Assembly (NCBI GenBank): GCA_965220985.1
Contig: OZ244854.1
Location: forward strand, 1,426,001-1,490,000
DNA length: 64,000 nt
From: JAPPHA01 sp965220985
GTDB taxonomy: Bacteria; Pseudomonadota; Alphaproteobacteria; Rhodobacterales; Rhodobacteraceae
Direction of reading: 5' to 3'
The translations under genes were made by a program, and so were the position numbers. A model generated the notes under the pieces. That model had not been told where the DNA came from. It worked only from the letters and a program-made list of their open reading frames with translations, and ran no database searches. Below, piece after piece: positions 52,402 through 61,499 of the stretch. Positions within the stretch are counted from its first letter, which is position 1, and each line of letters starts with the position of its first letter.

Positions 52402-53463
52402 TCACGGTCGTGGAGCGTCACCGCTCCATGCCCGTTGCAGAAGGCCGCGAATTCCGTCGCGGGTCACGGCCCGGGGATTTGAATAGGGGTTGAGGGTTGC
52501 AAGATCTGCCGCCCGATCGAGATCGCTCTCTGCGAGACCGACATCCGCGAGCGCATGGGGCGCGCCCAGCGATCGCGAAAACTCCCACAACGCCAGCGCG
52601 GGATCGTCGCCACCGAAGATCTCGGCGACAGGTGCGAGCGCTTCGGGCGCGGCCACCATGTTGTAGGCGACCGCATGGGGCAGGACGATTGCGTGGGTCT
52701 CGGCATGGGGCAGTGAGAAACTTCCGCCAAGCGTGTGACAAAGCTTGTGGTGCAGCGCCATCCCCACCCGCGCGAGCACGGTCCCACAGGCCCAGGCTCC
52801 GCGTTGTGAGTTTTCGCGCGCCGCAAGGTCTCCCGGGTTCGCGACAACTCCCGGCAGCGACGAGCGGAATGCCTCGAGCCCATGGATTGCGAGCTCGACG
52901 TCGGCAGGCGTCCGGTTCTCGGCATAGAGTCCCTCGACCGCATGGGCGATGGCATTGAGCGCGCTCGTCACCGTCATGGGAACCGGCAGGCTCGCGACCA
53001 GTTCGGGATCGTAAAGTACCGTGTCCGGGCGCAGGCGGGGGTCGCTCATGGTTGTCTTGATGCCATCCTCGGTCTGACCGAGAATTGGCGTGCATTCGCT
53101 GCCGGCGTAGGTGGTGGGAAGTGCGATCTGGCGAAGGCCATGACGCAGTGTCAGTGCCTTTCCAAGACCGATCGTCGAACCGCCCCCGGCCGCCAGCACG
53201 CAATCGGCGCCCACCGACTTCAAGTGTTTTTCGGCCTCGTCAGTCACGTCTGTCGGGGTGTGCATCGCTGCGCCGGCGAACACTCCGACCGCATTGTCTC
53301 CGAGGTGTTCGGCCAGATCCCTTCCAAGGTCCGACTGTTGAGGAGTCGTCAGCACGAGAACCCGATCGACTCCCAAGGGCTCGAGGTGGTCCGCGACCCT
53401 GCGGCTGATTCCGGCGCCAAACAGTACCGATTGTCCGGCTGAATATTTTGCGGTGTCGATCAT
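52402..53463 (-). CDS. Maleylacetate reductase
   Basis: A 353-aa iron-alcohol-dehydrogenase-family enzyme that reduces maleylacetate to 3-oxoadipate with NAD(P)H. It shows the nucleotide motif AAGGGSTIGLGKALTLR, the TYAGSECTPILGQTE segment typical of maleylacetate reductases, and the His region HHKLCHTLGGSFSLPHAETHAIVLPH. I chose ATG 53461-53463 (MIDTAKYSAG); longer starts exist upstream. It is first in the operon and divergent from the LysR gene. It completes the hydroxyquinol branch with the dioxygenase at the operon's far end. Confidence 0.9.
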   Translation of the reverse strand: MIDTAKYSAGQSVLFGAGISRRVADHLEPLGVDRVLVLTTPQQSDLGRDLAEHLGDNAVGVFAGAAMHTPTDVTDEAEKHLKSVGADCVLAAGGGSTIGLGKALTLRHGLRQIALPTTYAGSECTPILGQTEDGIKTTMSDPRLRPDTVLYDPELVASLPVPMTVTSALNAIAHAVEGLYAENRTPADVELAIHGLEAFRSSLPGVVANPGDLAARENSQRGAWACGTVLARVGMALHHKLCHTLGGSFSLPHAETHAIVLPHAVAYNMVAAPEALAPVAEIFGGDDPALALWEFSRSLGAPHALADVGLAESDLDRAADLATLNPYSNPRAVTRDGIRGLLQRAWSGDAPRP

Positions 53464-53565
53464 GTCGGACTCACAACGGGGTGTTTCACTCCACATGTTC
53501 ACTGGCGATTGGCGGTTTCGTGCCACAATCGACGGCCACAGTTGATCGAATGATGTCGGAATTAT

Positions 53566-53580
53566 ATAACGCCACGTTAT
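53566..53580. promoter_or_regulatory. LysR-type box overlapping the regulator's start codon
   Basis: ATAACG-CCA-CGTTAT is a perfect 15-bp palindrome with the T-N11-A pattern of LysR-family sites (T53567, A53579). Its right end overlaps the ATG of the LysR gene at 53579, so binding could block the gene's own expression while activating the divergent catabolic operon. Confidence 0.6.
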
Positions 53581-54529
53581 GAAGCTTGATCCTCGTCACC
53601 TTGAATTGCTGTTTGCGATTGTCGAGCGCGGTGGTGTGACCGGAGGTGCCGAGTTGCTTGGCAAGTCGCAGCCCAGCGTTTCGCGTTCGCTATCGATGCT
53701 CGAACAACGGGTCGGTTCCCCTTTGTTCGAACCGGGAAAGAGGCCTCTGAGGCCAACGGAACTCGGGCTGGCGCTGGCGGCGGAGGGTCGAAAGGTCTTC
53801 GCTGCTGGCCGCGATTGCAGCGCGGTTCTTGATCGATTTCGTCAGGGCAAGTCGGGGGCGGTTCGCGTGGCTGGAACGCCGGTGTTTCTTGACGGCGTGA
53901 TATCGGTCATGATCGCGGCGTTTCAGGAGCAATATCCGAGCGTTCGCATCGACCAGACCTACGGTTACCCGCCCGATCTTGTCCCGAAGCTTGAGGAAGG
54001 CATCATCGATCTGGCGATCATGCCGATGCGTCGCGACACCATTCCCGACGGCTTCTCGTTCCACCAGATTCTGCCTGGCCGGAATGTCATTGCCTGTCGC
54101 ACGGGCCATCCGCTTGCCCGTCGCAGTGCGGTTCGTCTTTCGGACATCGTGCAGTATCCGTGGATCGCGCACCCGCATGACAGCCCGCTCTATCACGACA
54201 TGCGCGCGGTTCTGGAGAGCATTGGGGTTCGGGATTTCAAGATCAGTTTTTCCGGAGGTTCGCTCAGCGCGATCGTCGGCGTGTTGACCGGCTCCGACGC
54301 GCTCACCGTCTTGCCGTTCTCGGTGGTGTTCATGATGCGACATCAAAAGGCGATCTCGGCGCTGTCGGTTCGGTTTGGCGATCCCGACCGCCACCTCGGA
54401 ATCCTCAGGCGTGAAGGGCGACAGTCTCAGCCAGCCGTCGAGAGGTTTGTGAGCTTCATCAGGAGCGAGTTCGACGTCCTCGCGGACAGCATTGTCCGGG
54501 TCGGCCAGGCATCGGTTTGGCGACCGTGA
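53579..54529 (+). CDS. LysR-family transcriptional regulator
   Basis: A 316-aa regulator. The N-terminal winged HTH (residues about 1-60) begins MKLDPRHLELLFAIVERGGVTGGAELLGKSQPSVSRSLSMLE. The C-terminal inducer-binding domain (about 95-300) is of the periplasmic-binding fold. It is divergent from the maleylacetate reductase operon, the usual layout for an activator of an aromatic catabolic operon. The inducer is probably a pathway intermediate. Confidence 0.9.
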   Translation: MKLDPRHLELLFAIVERGGVTGGAELLGKSQPSVSRSLSMLEQRVGSPLFEPGKRPLRPTELGLALAAEGRKVFAAGRDCSAVLDRFRQGKSGAVRVAGTPVFLDGVISVMIAAFQEQYPSVRIDQTYGYPPDLVPKLEEGIIDLAIMPMRRDTIPDGFSFHQILPGRNVIACRTGHPLARRSAVRLSDIVQYPWIAHPHDSPLYHDMRAVLESIGVRDFKISFSGGSLSAIVGVLTGSDALTVLPFSVVFMMRHQKAISALSVRFGDPDRHLGILRREGRQSQPAVERFVSFIRSEFDVLADSIVRVGQASVWRP

Positions 54530-54825
54530 TCGGCGTTGGCCGTTTGCTGAACAATCCATTGGCTTCCCAAAGGCGAACGATACTGCGTGACAATACAGGT
54601 CGGCAGGTGGGAGACAGGGGTCGGCCAAGCGCATTGGTTCGTCGAATGCGCGACGTTCCGGGTGCTCGTACATGACCGAATTCCAAGACCGCGCGTATCG
54701 ACCTTTTCAGGATGGCAAGGACTCCGTCCCGGTGCCCTTGCGAGAATGCGCTTGAATGATGGCAAGCGTTTGACCTAACCAATCTGTGGCCGTCTTTTCG
54801 TGTGTCGGTCCGCCGTTATCCCGAC

Positions 54826-55827
54826 ATGGTCGGGGTTTCTGTAAAAAACTGGGCATCGCACCGGAGCGATGTCCTGCGGGAAATCGACCCCGTCAAAGAT
54901 TGGGAGGGAAGTCCATTGGTTGCCAATCCGCTTCGATGCCGCCAGGAAAACGGCGGAACGCCCGTCCTCGACGAATGGGGCTGCGACTCCGAATACGGGG
55001 TCCTGCGGGATGTCCTGCTTTCGCCAGCCGACAACTTCCGCTGGCTGCCGACGAGTTCGATTTCGAGGGCAACGCTCAAGCGTGGCGATCGGTTCGACAG
55101 CCAACTCGCCATGAAGCAGCACCGCGAAATGGTCGATGCCTACGAGAGCGCCGGCGTCAAGGTTCACTGGCTGGAGGGCGACGAAGAGCTCCCGTACCAG
55201 GTCTTTGCCCGCGACTCGTCATTCATGACGCCATTCGGCGCGGTCGTGACCCAGATGGCCCAATGGTGGCGTCGGGGAGAGTATGCGCCGGTCATCCGTT
55301 TCTACATGGAAAAGGGCATTCCCATATACGACATGGTGAGCGCTGGATCGTTCGAAGGCGGTGACTTAGACATCATCGAACCCGGATGCGTCCTCATCGG
55401 CTGGTGCGGTGAGCGCACACAGGAACAATCGGCGGAACAGGTTCGACGCTGGTTCGAGGCCGAAGGCTGGGAAGTGCGCATCGCGCCGATCGCCGAGCAT
55501 TACGTCCACATCGATCTGATGGTTTGCATGCTGGCCGAGAAACTCTGCGCGGTCTGTCTCGACACCACAGATCCCGACATCGTCGATTGGCTCAAGTCGC
55601 GGAAAATCGAGATCGTTCCTGTCAACTACCCCGACACGATGGCCTTGGCGTGCAATGTCATGTCTCTCGGCGATGATCGGGTGATCGCGCCGGCCCATGC
55701 GACGGATCTCGTCGCCCGACTGAAGGCCCTTGGGTTCACGGTCTACGACCCTGATCTTGACTGCTTCACCCGGGGCGGTGGCGGCGTCCATTGCATGGCG
55801 CAGTCGTTGAGACGCGATCCGGCCTGA
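54826..55827 (+). CDS. DDAH/amidinotransferase-like enzyme
   Basis: A 333-aa member of the guanidino-group-modifying superfamily. Key motifs are QVFARDSSFMTPFGAV (the substrate-loop Asp), EGGDLDIIEP, EHYVHIDLMVCML with the catalytic-type His, and the C-terminal GGGGVHCMAQ with the nucleophile Cys. Candidate activities include dimethylarginine dimethylaminohydrolase, arginine deiminase or amidinotransferase. The start could be ATG 54826 or GTG 54802; neither has a strong ribosome site. It stands alone and converges on the sugar ABC operon, so its pathway is unknown. Confidence 0.83.
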   Translation: MVGVSVKNWASHRSDVLREIDPVKDWEGSPLVANPLRCRQENGGTPVLDEWGCDSEYGVLRDVLLSPADNFRWLPTSSISRATLKRGDRFDSQLAMKQHREMVDAYESAGVKVHWLEGDEELPYQVFARDSSFMTPFGAVVTQMAQWWRRGEYAPVIRFYMEKGIPIYDMVSAGSFEGGDLDIIEPGCVLIGWCGERTQEQSAEQVRRWFEAEGWEVRIAPIAEHYVHIDLMVCMLAEKLCAVCLDTTDPDIVDWLKSRKIEIVPVNYPDTMALACNVMSLGDDRVIAPAHATDLVARLKALGFTVYDPDLDCFTRGGGGVHCMAQSLRRDPA

Positions 55828-55948
55828 TCCGGGCAACGCATACACGACTCGAATGCACGGTCCGGCGCGGCCCGCGCTCCAAAGAACACAACACTTTTGG
55901 AAGTCGCGACCCGTTCGGCTGCGTGGCCGGCGACGTTCGCGCGATCGA

Positions 55949-57064
55949 TCAGGATATCCGGTCGCCGCTCTCGGGGTCGAATATCACGGCCTTGTCCATG
56001 TTGATGGCAAATTCGAAGTCCTCGCCCAGACGGACAGGGGCATCGACCCGCATTCGGGAGGTGCAGTCCTTGCCGGAAATCACCGACGTCACGAAAGTGT
56101 CCGAACCGGCCGGCTCGATGACGCTGACGCGGTTGCGAATCTGCTGAATGTTGCCGGCATTCCGATCAGCGCCCTCGATGTCGGTCATGGTCTCGGGGCG
56201 CACGCCAAGAATGATGTCCCGGCCCACGTGAGCCCGAAGACTGTCGACGGGCTGAGACAATCTGAGCTTGCACGGATTGCCGTCTGCATTCTTGACAGTG
56301 GCAATGGCGCTGCCGTTGTCCTCGATGAGACCGGCTTCGATCAGGTTCATTGACGGCGAGCCCATGAAACCGGCGACGAAGAGATTTGCCGGTGACTCGT
56401 AGATGTCCTGCGATGTTCCGACCTGCTGAAGATACCCCCGATTCATCACCGCGATCCGCGTCGAGAGCGTCAGCGCTTCAATCTGGTCATGGGTGACGTA
56501 GATCATCGTCGCGCCCAGTTCCTGATGGAGCTTCTTGATCTCGGTACGCATGTCGACGCGGAGCTTGGCGTCGAGGTTCGACAAGGGCTCGTCGAACAGG
56601 AAGACGTCAGGTTCGCGAACGAGCGCCCGCCCCATCGCCACGCGCTGGCGCTGGCCGCCGGACAACTGGCTCGGGCGACGCTTGAGCAGGGGCTCGATCT
56701 GCAGGAGCTTGGCGACATCGGCGAGCGCCCGGTTTCGCTCAGGCTTCGGGACGCCGTGCATTTCGAGACCAAAGGTGATGTTCTGGGCGACGGTCATGTT
56801 GGGGTAGAGAGCGTACGACTGAAACACCATCGCGATGTTTCGCCGCGACGGATGCACGCCGTTGACCAGACGTCCGTTGATGTGGATTTCGCCCGATGAA
56901 ACCTCTTCGAGCCCGGCGATCATGTTGAGAAGGGTCGATTTGCCGCACCCCGAAGGTCCGACAAGAACGATCAACTCGCCTTGTTCGACCGACAGGCTGA
57001 TGTCGTGCAGAACCTCGACGGTTCCGTAGGTCTTGGTCGCGTTGACGATATCAAGGAATGCCAT
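55949..57064 (-). CDS. Sugar ABC transporter ATPase (UgpC/MalK type)
   Basis: A 371-aa ATPase. It has Walker A GPSGCGKST, the signature LSGGQRQRVAMGRALV, Walker B ending FLFDEPLSNLDAKLR, the switch His in YVTHDQIEAL, and a C-terminal TOBE/regulatory region from about residue 240. It is the last gene of the operon, 10 bp after the second permease gene. It would energise uptake through both permeases. Confidence 0.92.
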   Translation of the reverse strand: MAFLDIVNATKTYGTVEVLHDISLSVEQGELIVLVGPSGCGKSTLLNMIAGLEEVSSGEIHINGRLVNGVHPSRRNIAMVFQSYALYPNMTVAQNITFGLEMHGVPKPERNRALADVAKLLQIEPLLKRRPSQLSGGQRQRVAMGRALVREPDVFLFDEPLSNLDAKLRVDMRTEIKKLHQELGATMIYVTHDQIEALTLSTRIAVMNRGYLQQVGTSQDIYESPANLFVAGFMGSPSMNLIEAGLIEDNGSAIATVKNADGNPCKLRLSQPVDSLRAHVGRDIILGVRPETMTDIEGADRNAGNIQQIRNRVSVIEPAGSDTFVTSVISGKDCTSRMRVDAPVRLGEDFEFAINMDKAVIFDPESGDRIS

Positions 57065-57074
57065 TCTGCCCGTC

Positions 57075-57956
57075 CTAACCCTTGACCGATCCTGCCATCA
57101 GTCCCCGAACGAAGTACCGCCCGGACACGATATAAACCAGCAGCGTCGGAATCGCCGCAAGGATCGCTCCGGCAAAGTGCACGTTGTATTCCTTCACCCC
57201 GGTCGAACTCTGAACGAGGTTGTTCAGGGCCACGGTCATCGGCTGGCTGTCGAAATCGGCAAAGGATGCGCCAAAGAGAAAATCGTTCCAGATGTTCGTG
57301 AACTGCCAGATGATCGAGACGACGGTGATCGGTCCCGATGTCGGCAGGAGGATCCGCCAGAAAATCCGGAAAAAGCCCGCCCCATCGATCTGCGCCGCGC
57401 GAACCAACTCGTCCGGGAAAGCCGCGTAGTAGTTGCGGTAGTACAGGGTGGTGAAACCGAGACCGTAGACAACGTGCACGAGAACCAGCCCTGGGGTCGA
57501 GCCTGCAAGACCGGTCAGTCCGAGGACTCTCGCCATTGGGATCAGGACGATCTGGAACGGAATGAAGCACGCGAACAGCATGAAACCGAAAACGATGGTG
57601 TCGCCCCTGAACCGCCACTTGGTCAGCACGTAACCGTTGAGTGCGCCGAGCAGGGTGGAGATCGCCACCGCCGGGATCACCATCTTGATCGAGTTCCAGA
57701 AATAAGGCTTCAAGCCCGTTGGCTGGACGCCGATCTGGGCTTCGGACCAGGCCGACCTCCACGGCGCCAGCGTCCACTCGATCGGAAGAGCGACCATGTT
57801 GCCCGAAGTGATCTCCGAGAGCGGCTTCAGCGAATTGGCCAGCATGATGAAGAACGGCAGCAGGTAGTAGAGCGCGAACAGCAGCAGGAACAGATAAATG
57901 CCGACCTTCGCGATGTGACCCGTGCGGACCGTGTTTTCAATTTGGGGCGCAGCCAT
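57075..57956 (-). CDS. Sugar ABC transporter permease (MalG type)
   Basis: A 293-aa permease with six predicted TM helices and the EAA loop ELVRAAQIDGAGFFRIFWRILLPTSGP. I set the start at ATG 57954-57956, overlapping the upstream permease stop; the frame continues far upstream within that gene but is not real there. C-terminal VSGRYFVRGLMAGSVKG is typical for MalG-type permeases. Confidence 0.9.
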   Translation of the reverse strand: MAAPQIENTVRTGHIAKVGIYLFLLLFALYYLLPFFIMLANSLKPLSEITSGNMVALPIEWTLAPWRSAWSEAQIGVQPTGLKPYFWNSIKMVIPAVAISTLLGALNGYVLTKWRFRGDTIVFGFMLFACFIPFQIVLIPMARVLGLTGLAGSTPGLVLVHVVYGLGFTTLYYRNYYAAFPDELVRAAQIDGAGFFRIFWRILLPTSGPITVVSIIWQFTNIWNDFLFGASFADFDSQPMTVALNNLVQSSTGVKEYNVHFAGAILAAIPTLLVYIVSGRYFVRGLMAGSVKG

Positions 57957-58852
57957 CAGCGTCGCTCCCTGAGTTCGGAATAGAGGTACGGAACCATGAT
58001 GGCGGCAATCGTCATCAGCATGATGACGGCGCTTGATGCGCCAATCCCCATCTGGTTTCGGGTGAAGGTGTACGAATACATGAATGTCGCAGGAAGTTCG
58101 GTTGCCCTGCCGGGTCCGCCGCCGGTGAGCGCGATGACGAGGTCGTAGGACTTGATCGCGAGGTGCCCGAGTATGACGAATGCGGACAGGAACGCGGGCC
58201 GCAGCAGCGGTATCACCACCCTGCGATAGAGATTCCAGTTGGATGCGCCGTCGATTTGCGCGGCCTTGAGAATCTCGTTGTCGATTCCGCGGAGTCCGGC
58301 AAGAAACATCGCCATGACGAATCCGGACGATTGCCAGACCGCAGCGATGACCACCGTGTAGATCGCGAAGTCGCGGTTCTTGATCCAGTCGAAGCGGAAA
58401 CTCTCCCATCCCCAGAGCTGGAGCGTGTTTTCGAGCCCGATGCCGGGGTCCAGGAACCACTTCCACGCCGTCCCCGTAACGATGAAGCTGAGCGCCATCG
58501 GATAGAGATAGATCGGCCGCAGCACCCCTTCGCCGCGAATCTTCTGGTCGAGCGCAATGGCAAGAAGAAGGCCGATGGCGCAGCAGATGACGATATAGAG
58601 ACTCGCGAAGATCGCGAGATTGCTGATCGAGGTGATCCAGTGGCTGAGGCGCCAGAGCTTGGCGTAGTTTTCCAGCCCGACCCAGCCGAAGCTCGGCAGG
58701 ATCCTGCTGTCCGTGAAGGACAGATAGGCCGTGAACAGGATGAAGCCGTAAACAAATATGACAATGAGAAACAGGGACGGAGAGAGAACCAGCTTGGGAA
58801 TCCAGTTCTGCAGTCTTGTCCTGAAGTCTTTGTGGGCGACTGCCTCTGCCAC
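57956..58852 (-). CDS. Sugar ABC transporter permease (MalF type)
   Basis: A 298-aa permease with six predicted TM helices and the EAA loop ILKAAQIDGASNWNLYRRVVIPLLRP. I favour the GTG start at 58852, seven bases after AAAGG; the open frame reaches 58957 but crosses the upstream stem-loop. It pairs with the MalG-type permease. Confidence 0.9.
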   Translation of the reverse strand: MAEAVAHKDFRTRLQNWIPKLVLSPSLFLIVIFVYGFILFTAYLSFTDSRILPSFGWVGLENYAKLWRLSHWITSISNLAIFASLYIVICCAIGLLLAIALDQKIRGEGVLRPIYLYPMALSFIVTGTAWKWFLDPGIGLENTLQLWGWESFRFDWIKNRDFAIYTVVIAAVWQSSGFVMAMFLAGLRGIDNEILKAAQIDGASNWNLYRRVVIPLLRPAFLSAFVILGHLAIKSYDLVIALTGGGPGRATELPATFMYSYTFTRNQMGIGASSAVIMLMTIAAIMVPYLYSELRERR

Positions 58853-58891
58853 GTGCCGGCCTTTCTGAATTCTGCCGGAAAGTCGAATTTG

Positions 58892-58920
58892 ACGGTCGGC
58901 CCCGATGCGGGGCCGACCGT
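58892..58920 (-). terminator. Stem-loop between sugar-binding protein and permease genes
   Basis: A perfect 12-bp stem, ACGGTCGGCCCC / GGGGCCGACCGT, with loop GATGC starts 11 nt after the binding-protein stop. It is the strongest of the recurring binding-protein hairpins in this window. A short T-rich stretch precedes the next ribosome site. Confidence 0.65.
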
Positions 58921-58931
58921 CATGCTTTTGG

Positions 58932-60182
58932 TTATTTCGCGATCGAAACCGCGTCAACCAGTTCCTGAACTGCCGTTTCGGAGTCGTACTCGCCGTTGAA
59001 GTGAGCGGTCAGCACGTCATAGATGGCATTCTTGACCGAAGCCGGTGCAGCGTGGCCGTGGGCCATCGAACCGAACAGATTGCCGGAGCTGGCAGCGGCC
59101 GCAAGATCCTTCATTCCTTGCTTGCCGCAAGCGTCGAAGGCTTCGTCGGACACGTCTGTGCGTGCCGGGACGGAACCCTTGACCACATTGAAGGCCGACT
59201 GGAATGACGTCGACAGGATCGCGGATGCCAGCGCTGACTGGGCTGGAGATACCGTGCCGCCTTGGTCAAACATCGCGAACTGGTCGGCGTTGAACGTGAC
59301 CTGATCGCCGGTGCCCGGGAAGCGGAAGCAAAGGAAGTCCTCGCCCGGAACCTTGTCCGCATTGAGGAATTCGCCTTTTGCCCAGTCACCCATCATCTGG
59401 AACGCCGCATCGCCATTGATGACCATTGCGGTCGCAAGGTTCCAGTCGCGGCCCGAGAAGTTGTCATCGACGTGGCTTCGGATGAAGGCCATGCGATCGA
59501 AGGCTTCCTTCATGGTGTCGGAGCCGAGCGCGTCTTCATCGAGGTCGATGAATGCCGCCTTGTAGAACTCCGGTCCACCGGCTGACATCGCGACAGCATC
59601 GAAGACGGTCGCTTCCTGCCAGGCCTGACCGCCGTGGGCGATCGGGGTGACGCCGGCTGCGGCGAGCGTTTCGACCGCTGCAACGAATTCGTCCCACGTG
59701 GTGGGAACGCTGATGCCGTTGTCATCCAGCAGCGCCTTGTTCGCCCAGACCCAGTTGGTCGAGTGGACGTTGACGGGCGCAGAGACCCATTTCCCGTCGT
59801 ACTGGGCAAATTGCTTGAGCGCATCGGGGATGACAGCATCCCATCCTTCGGCCGCGGCGGTATCGTTGAGATTGGCGAGCGCACCTTGTTCGGCCCAGTC
59901 GAGAATGTCGAATCCGAGCATCTGAACGGCTGTCGGCGCGTTGCCGGCGGTGACGCGTGCACGAAGCACGGTCATGGCCTGTTCACCACCACCGCCTGCG
60001 ACCGGCATGTCGAGCCAGCCGATGCCTTGAGATTCCAGGTCGTCCTTCAGGACGTTCAGCGCTGCTGCTTCGCCACCCGATGTCCACCAGTGCAGCACCT
60101 CCACCTCATTGGCCGCTGCGACGCTGAACGATGCACCGAGCGCCGTGAGGGCGGTCGCTGTCACTCTCAGTGATTTGAGCAT
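58932..60182 (-). CDS. Sugar ABC transporter solute-binding protein (GtsA-like)
   Basis: A 416-aa periplasmic binding protein. A Sec signal peptide (MLKSLRVTATALTALGASFSVAAA, cleavage after ANA/AAA) is followed by VEVLHWWTSGGEAAALNVLKDDLE and a fold of the family 1 (maltose/glucose) type, with TNWVWANKALLDDNGI and MMGDWAKGEF. The closest relatives I recall are the glucose/mannitol-binding proteins such as GtsA. GGAGG precedes the ATG. It is first in the four-gene operon. Confidence 0.9.
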   Translation of the reverse strand: MLKSLRVTATALTALGASFSVAAANEVEVLHWWTSGGEAAALNVLKDDLESQGIGWLDMPVAGGGGEQAMTVLRARVTAGNAPTAVQMLGFDILDWAEQGALANLNDTAAAEGWDAVIPDALKQFAQYDGKWVSAPVNVHSTNWVWANKALLDDNGISVPTTWDEFVAAVETLAAAGVTPIAHGGQAWQEATVFDAVAMSAGGPEFYKAAFIDLDEDALGSDTMKEAFDRMAFIRSHVDDNFSGRDWNLATAMVINGDAAFQMMGDWAKGEFLNADKVPGEDFLCFRFPGTGDQVTFNADQFAMFDQGGTVSPAQSALASAILSTSFQSAFNVVKGSVPARTDVSDEAFDACGKQGMKDLAAAASSGNLFGSMAHGHAAPASVKNAIYDVLTAHFNGEYDSETAVQELVDAVSIAK

Positions 60183-60584
60183 TCGAATATTCCTCCATGT
60201 CTTTTCATTCGAACGATTTGAGCGTGTCGAGAATGTTCCTGAAACCCCGTACTATCCGGGCGCTCTGTCGGAATGCATTCCGCAGGAATCTCGTACGTCA
60301 AGCGCGGCGGTATAGCATTTGATTTCCGAGACGACCAGATATCGCATCGATCCGCAGACGAGAGCGTCAGCCGCGAATCTTGGCGTCCAGTTTCCGGGCA
60401 ATCGTTGCCCGTGGAGACTGACTCCGGTTGCGACGCCTGGGCACCAGGGCAGATACGTTTTTCTGAAGGGATTCGTGAACAACAACCAGACAGATCGGCG
60501 TTGAACCGGCTCGGCGCTCCCTGCGAAAATTCTGAATGCGAGCGGCGGCCAATCCGCAACGCGCCGCGCTGTCGGCATCGGAGT
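60183..60584. other. Intergenic region upstream of the sugar ABC operon
   Basis: About 400 bp without a convincing gene. It should contain the promoter of the sugar operon. I see no clear operator or regulator gene adjacent. Open frames here are shadows and lack ribosome sites. Confidence 0.4.
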
Positions 60585-61319
60585 TCAGGTGACGGCACCG
60601 GTCTCCTGACGATGGGTGTCGGCGAATGCGGCCATGCTTTCGAAACGGAAATCGAATCCGGGGTCGGTCGCAGTCGGCATGGTTGCGCCGAAACCCGGCT
60701 TGTCGAAGCGACGGTGGATCCAGCAAGTCGCGAGGCCGTTTGCTCGCGCTGGGACATGGTCGTGAAACCGGCTTTCGGCGACATGAAGAATGTCGGATTT
60801 GCCGTATCCTGCGCGCTCGAGCTGGGAAAGCATGTAGTCGAAGTTTCGCTGGTCGGGCTTGTACGAACCGACATCCTCGGCGGTGAACACGTGATCGAAC
60901 GAGATGCCGAGCCGAGCTGAACTGCGTGCGAAGCTCGCATTGTCCGTGTTGGTCAGGACCGCGAGACTGAAATGGCTCTTGAGATAGGCCAGCGCCTGGT
61001 GGCTGTCGTGGAATGCAGGCCAGTTGCCGACGGATTGACCGTAGGACGTGCAGTCTTCCCACGACGTGTTGGCCCCCCACTCCTCTCCCAGCCGGCGGTA
61101 CACGATGGCGAGCAAGTCGCTGTACCGCATGGCGGGCGTCCATCGTTGCGCTTCCGATTCGTTGCGTGCATGGGATTCGAGAATCTGGTCGTTCGTCAAT
61201 GAGCGTTCGACCCTGTCCGTCAGTGGCCGCAGGGCCTCGAGCATGCCGGATTCCCAGTCAATCAATGTGCCGTAGACATCGAAAGTCAAAACCTTGAAGT
61301 CGCCAATCCTCATGTGCAT
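60585..61319 (-). CDS. HAD-superfamily hydrolase (haloacid dehalogenase type II)
   Basis: A 244-aa protein. The nucleophile is Asp14 in FDVYGTLIDWESG, motif II is VLTNTDN, Lys is in YKPDQRNFDYML, and the C-terminal DHVPARANGLATCWIHRR closes the family pattern of L-2-haloacid dehalogenase type II enzymes. GGAGA precedes the ATG at 61319. It may dehalogenate or dephosphorylate a small acid; context does not decide. It is on the same strand as the sugar operon, 402 bp upstream of it. Confidence 0.88.
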   Translation of the reverse strand: MHMRIGDFKVLTFDVYGTLIDWESGMLEALRPLTDRVERSLTNDQILESHARNESEAQRWTPAMRYSDLLAIVYRRLGEEWGANTSWEDCTSYGQSVGNWPAFHDSHQALAYLKSHFSLAVLTNTDNASFARSSARLGISFDHVFTAEDVGSYKPDQRNFDYMLSQLERAGYGKSDILHVAESRFHDHVPARANGLATCWIHRRFDKPGFGATMPTATDPGFDFRFESMAAFADTHRQETGAVT

Positions 61320-61499
61320 TCTGGTTCTCCGGCCATGTTGATTCAGTCCATGCAGAGGCAGGCCAATTATCGGCTTTGGGCTTCGCGATCAACTGATGGC
61401 GAGGCCATGCCAGGGATTGGTACATATGGACAGAACGCTGATCGATGTCATGTCAGAGTCCGGGTGAGCGAAAGGCAAGGCGATCAAGGGGAGTGGCAA

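Noticed and set aside
57957..58466. N-terminal extension of the MalG-type permease frame
   Set aside because: It runs through the upstream permease gene in another frame; the ATG at 57956 gives a normal N terminus.
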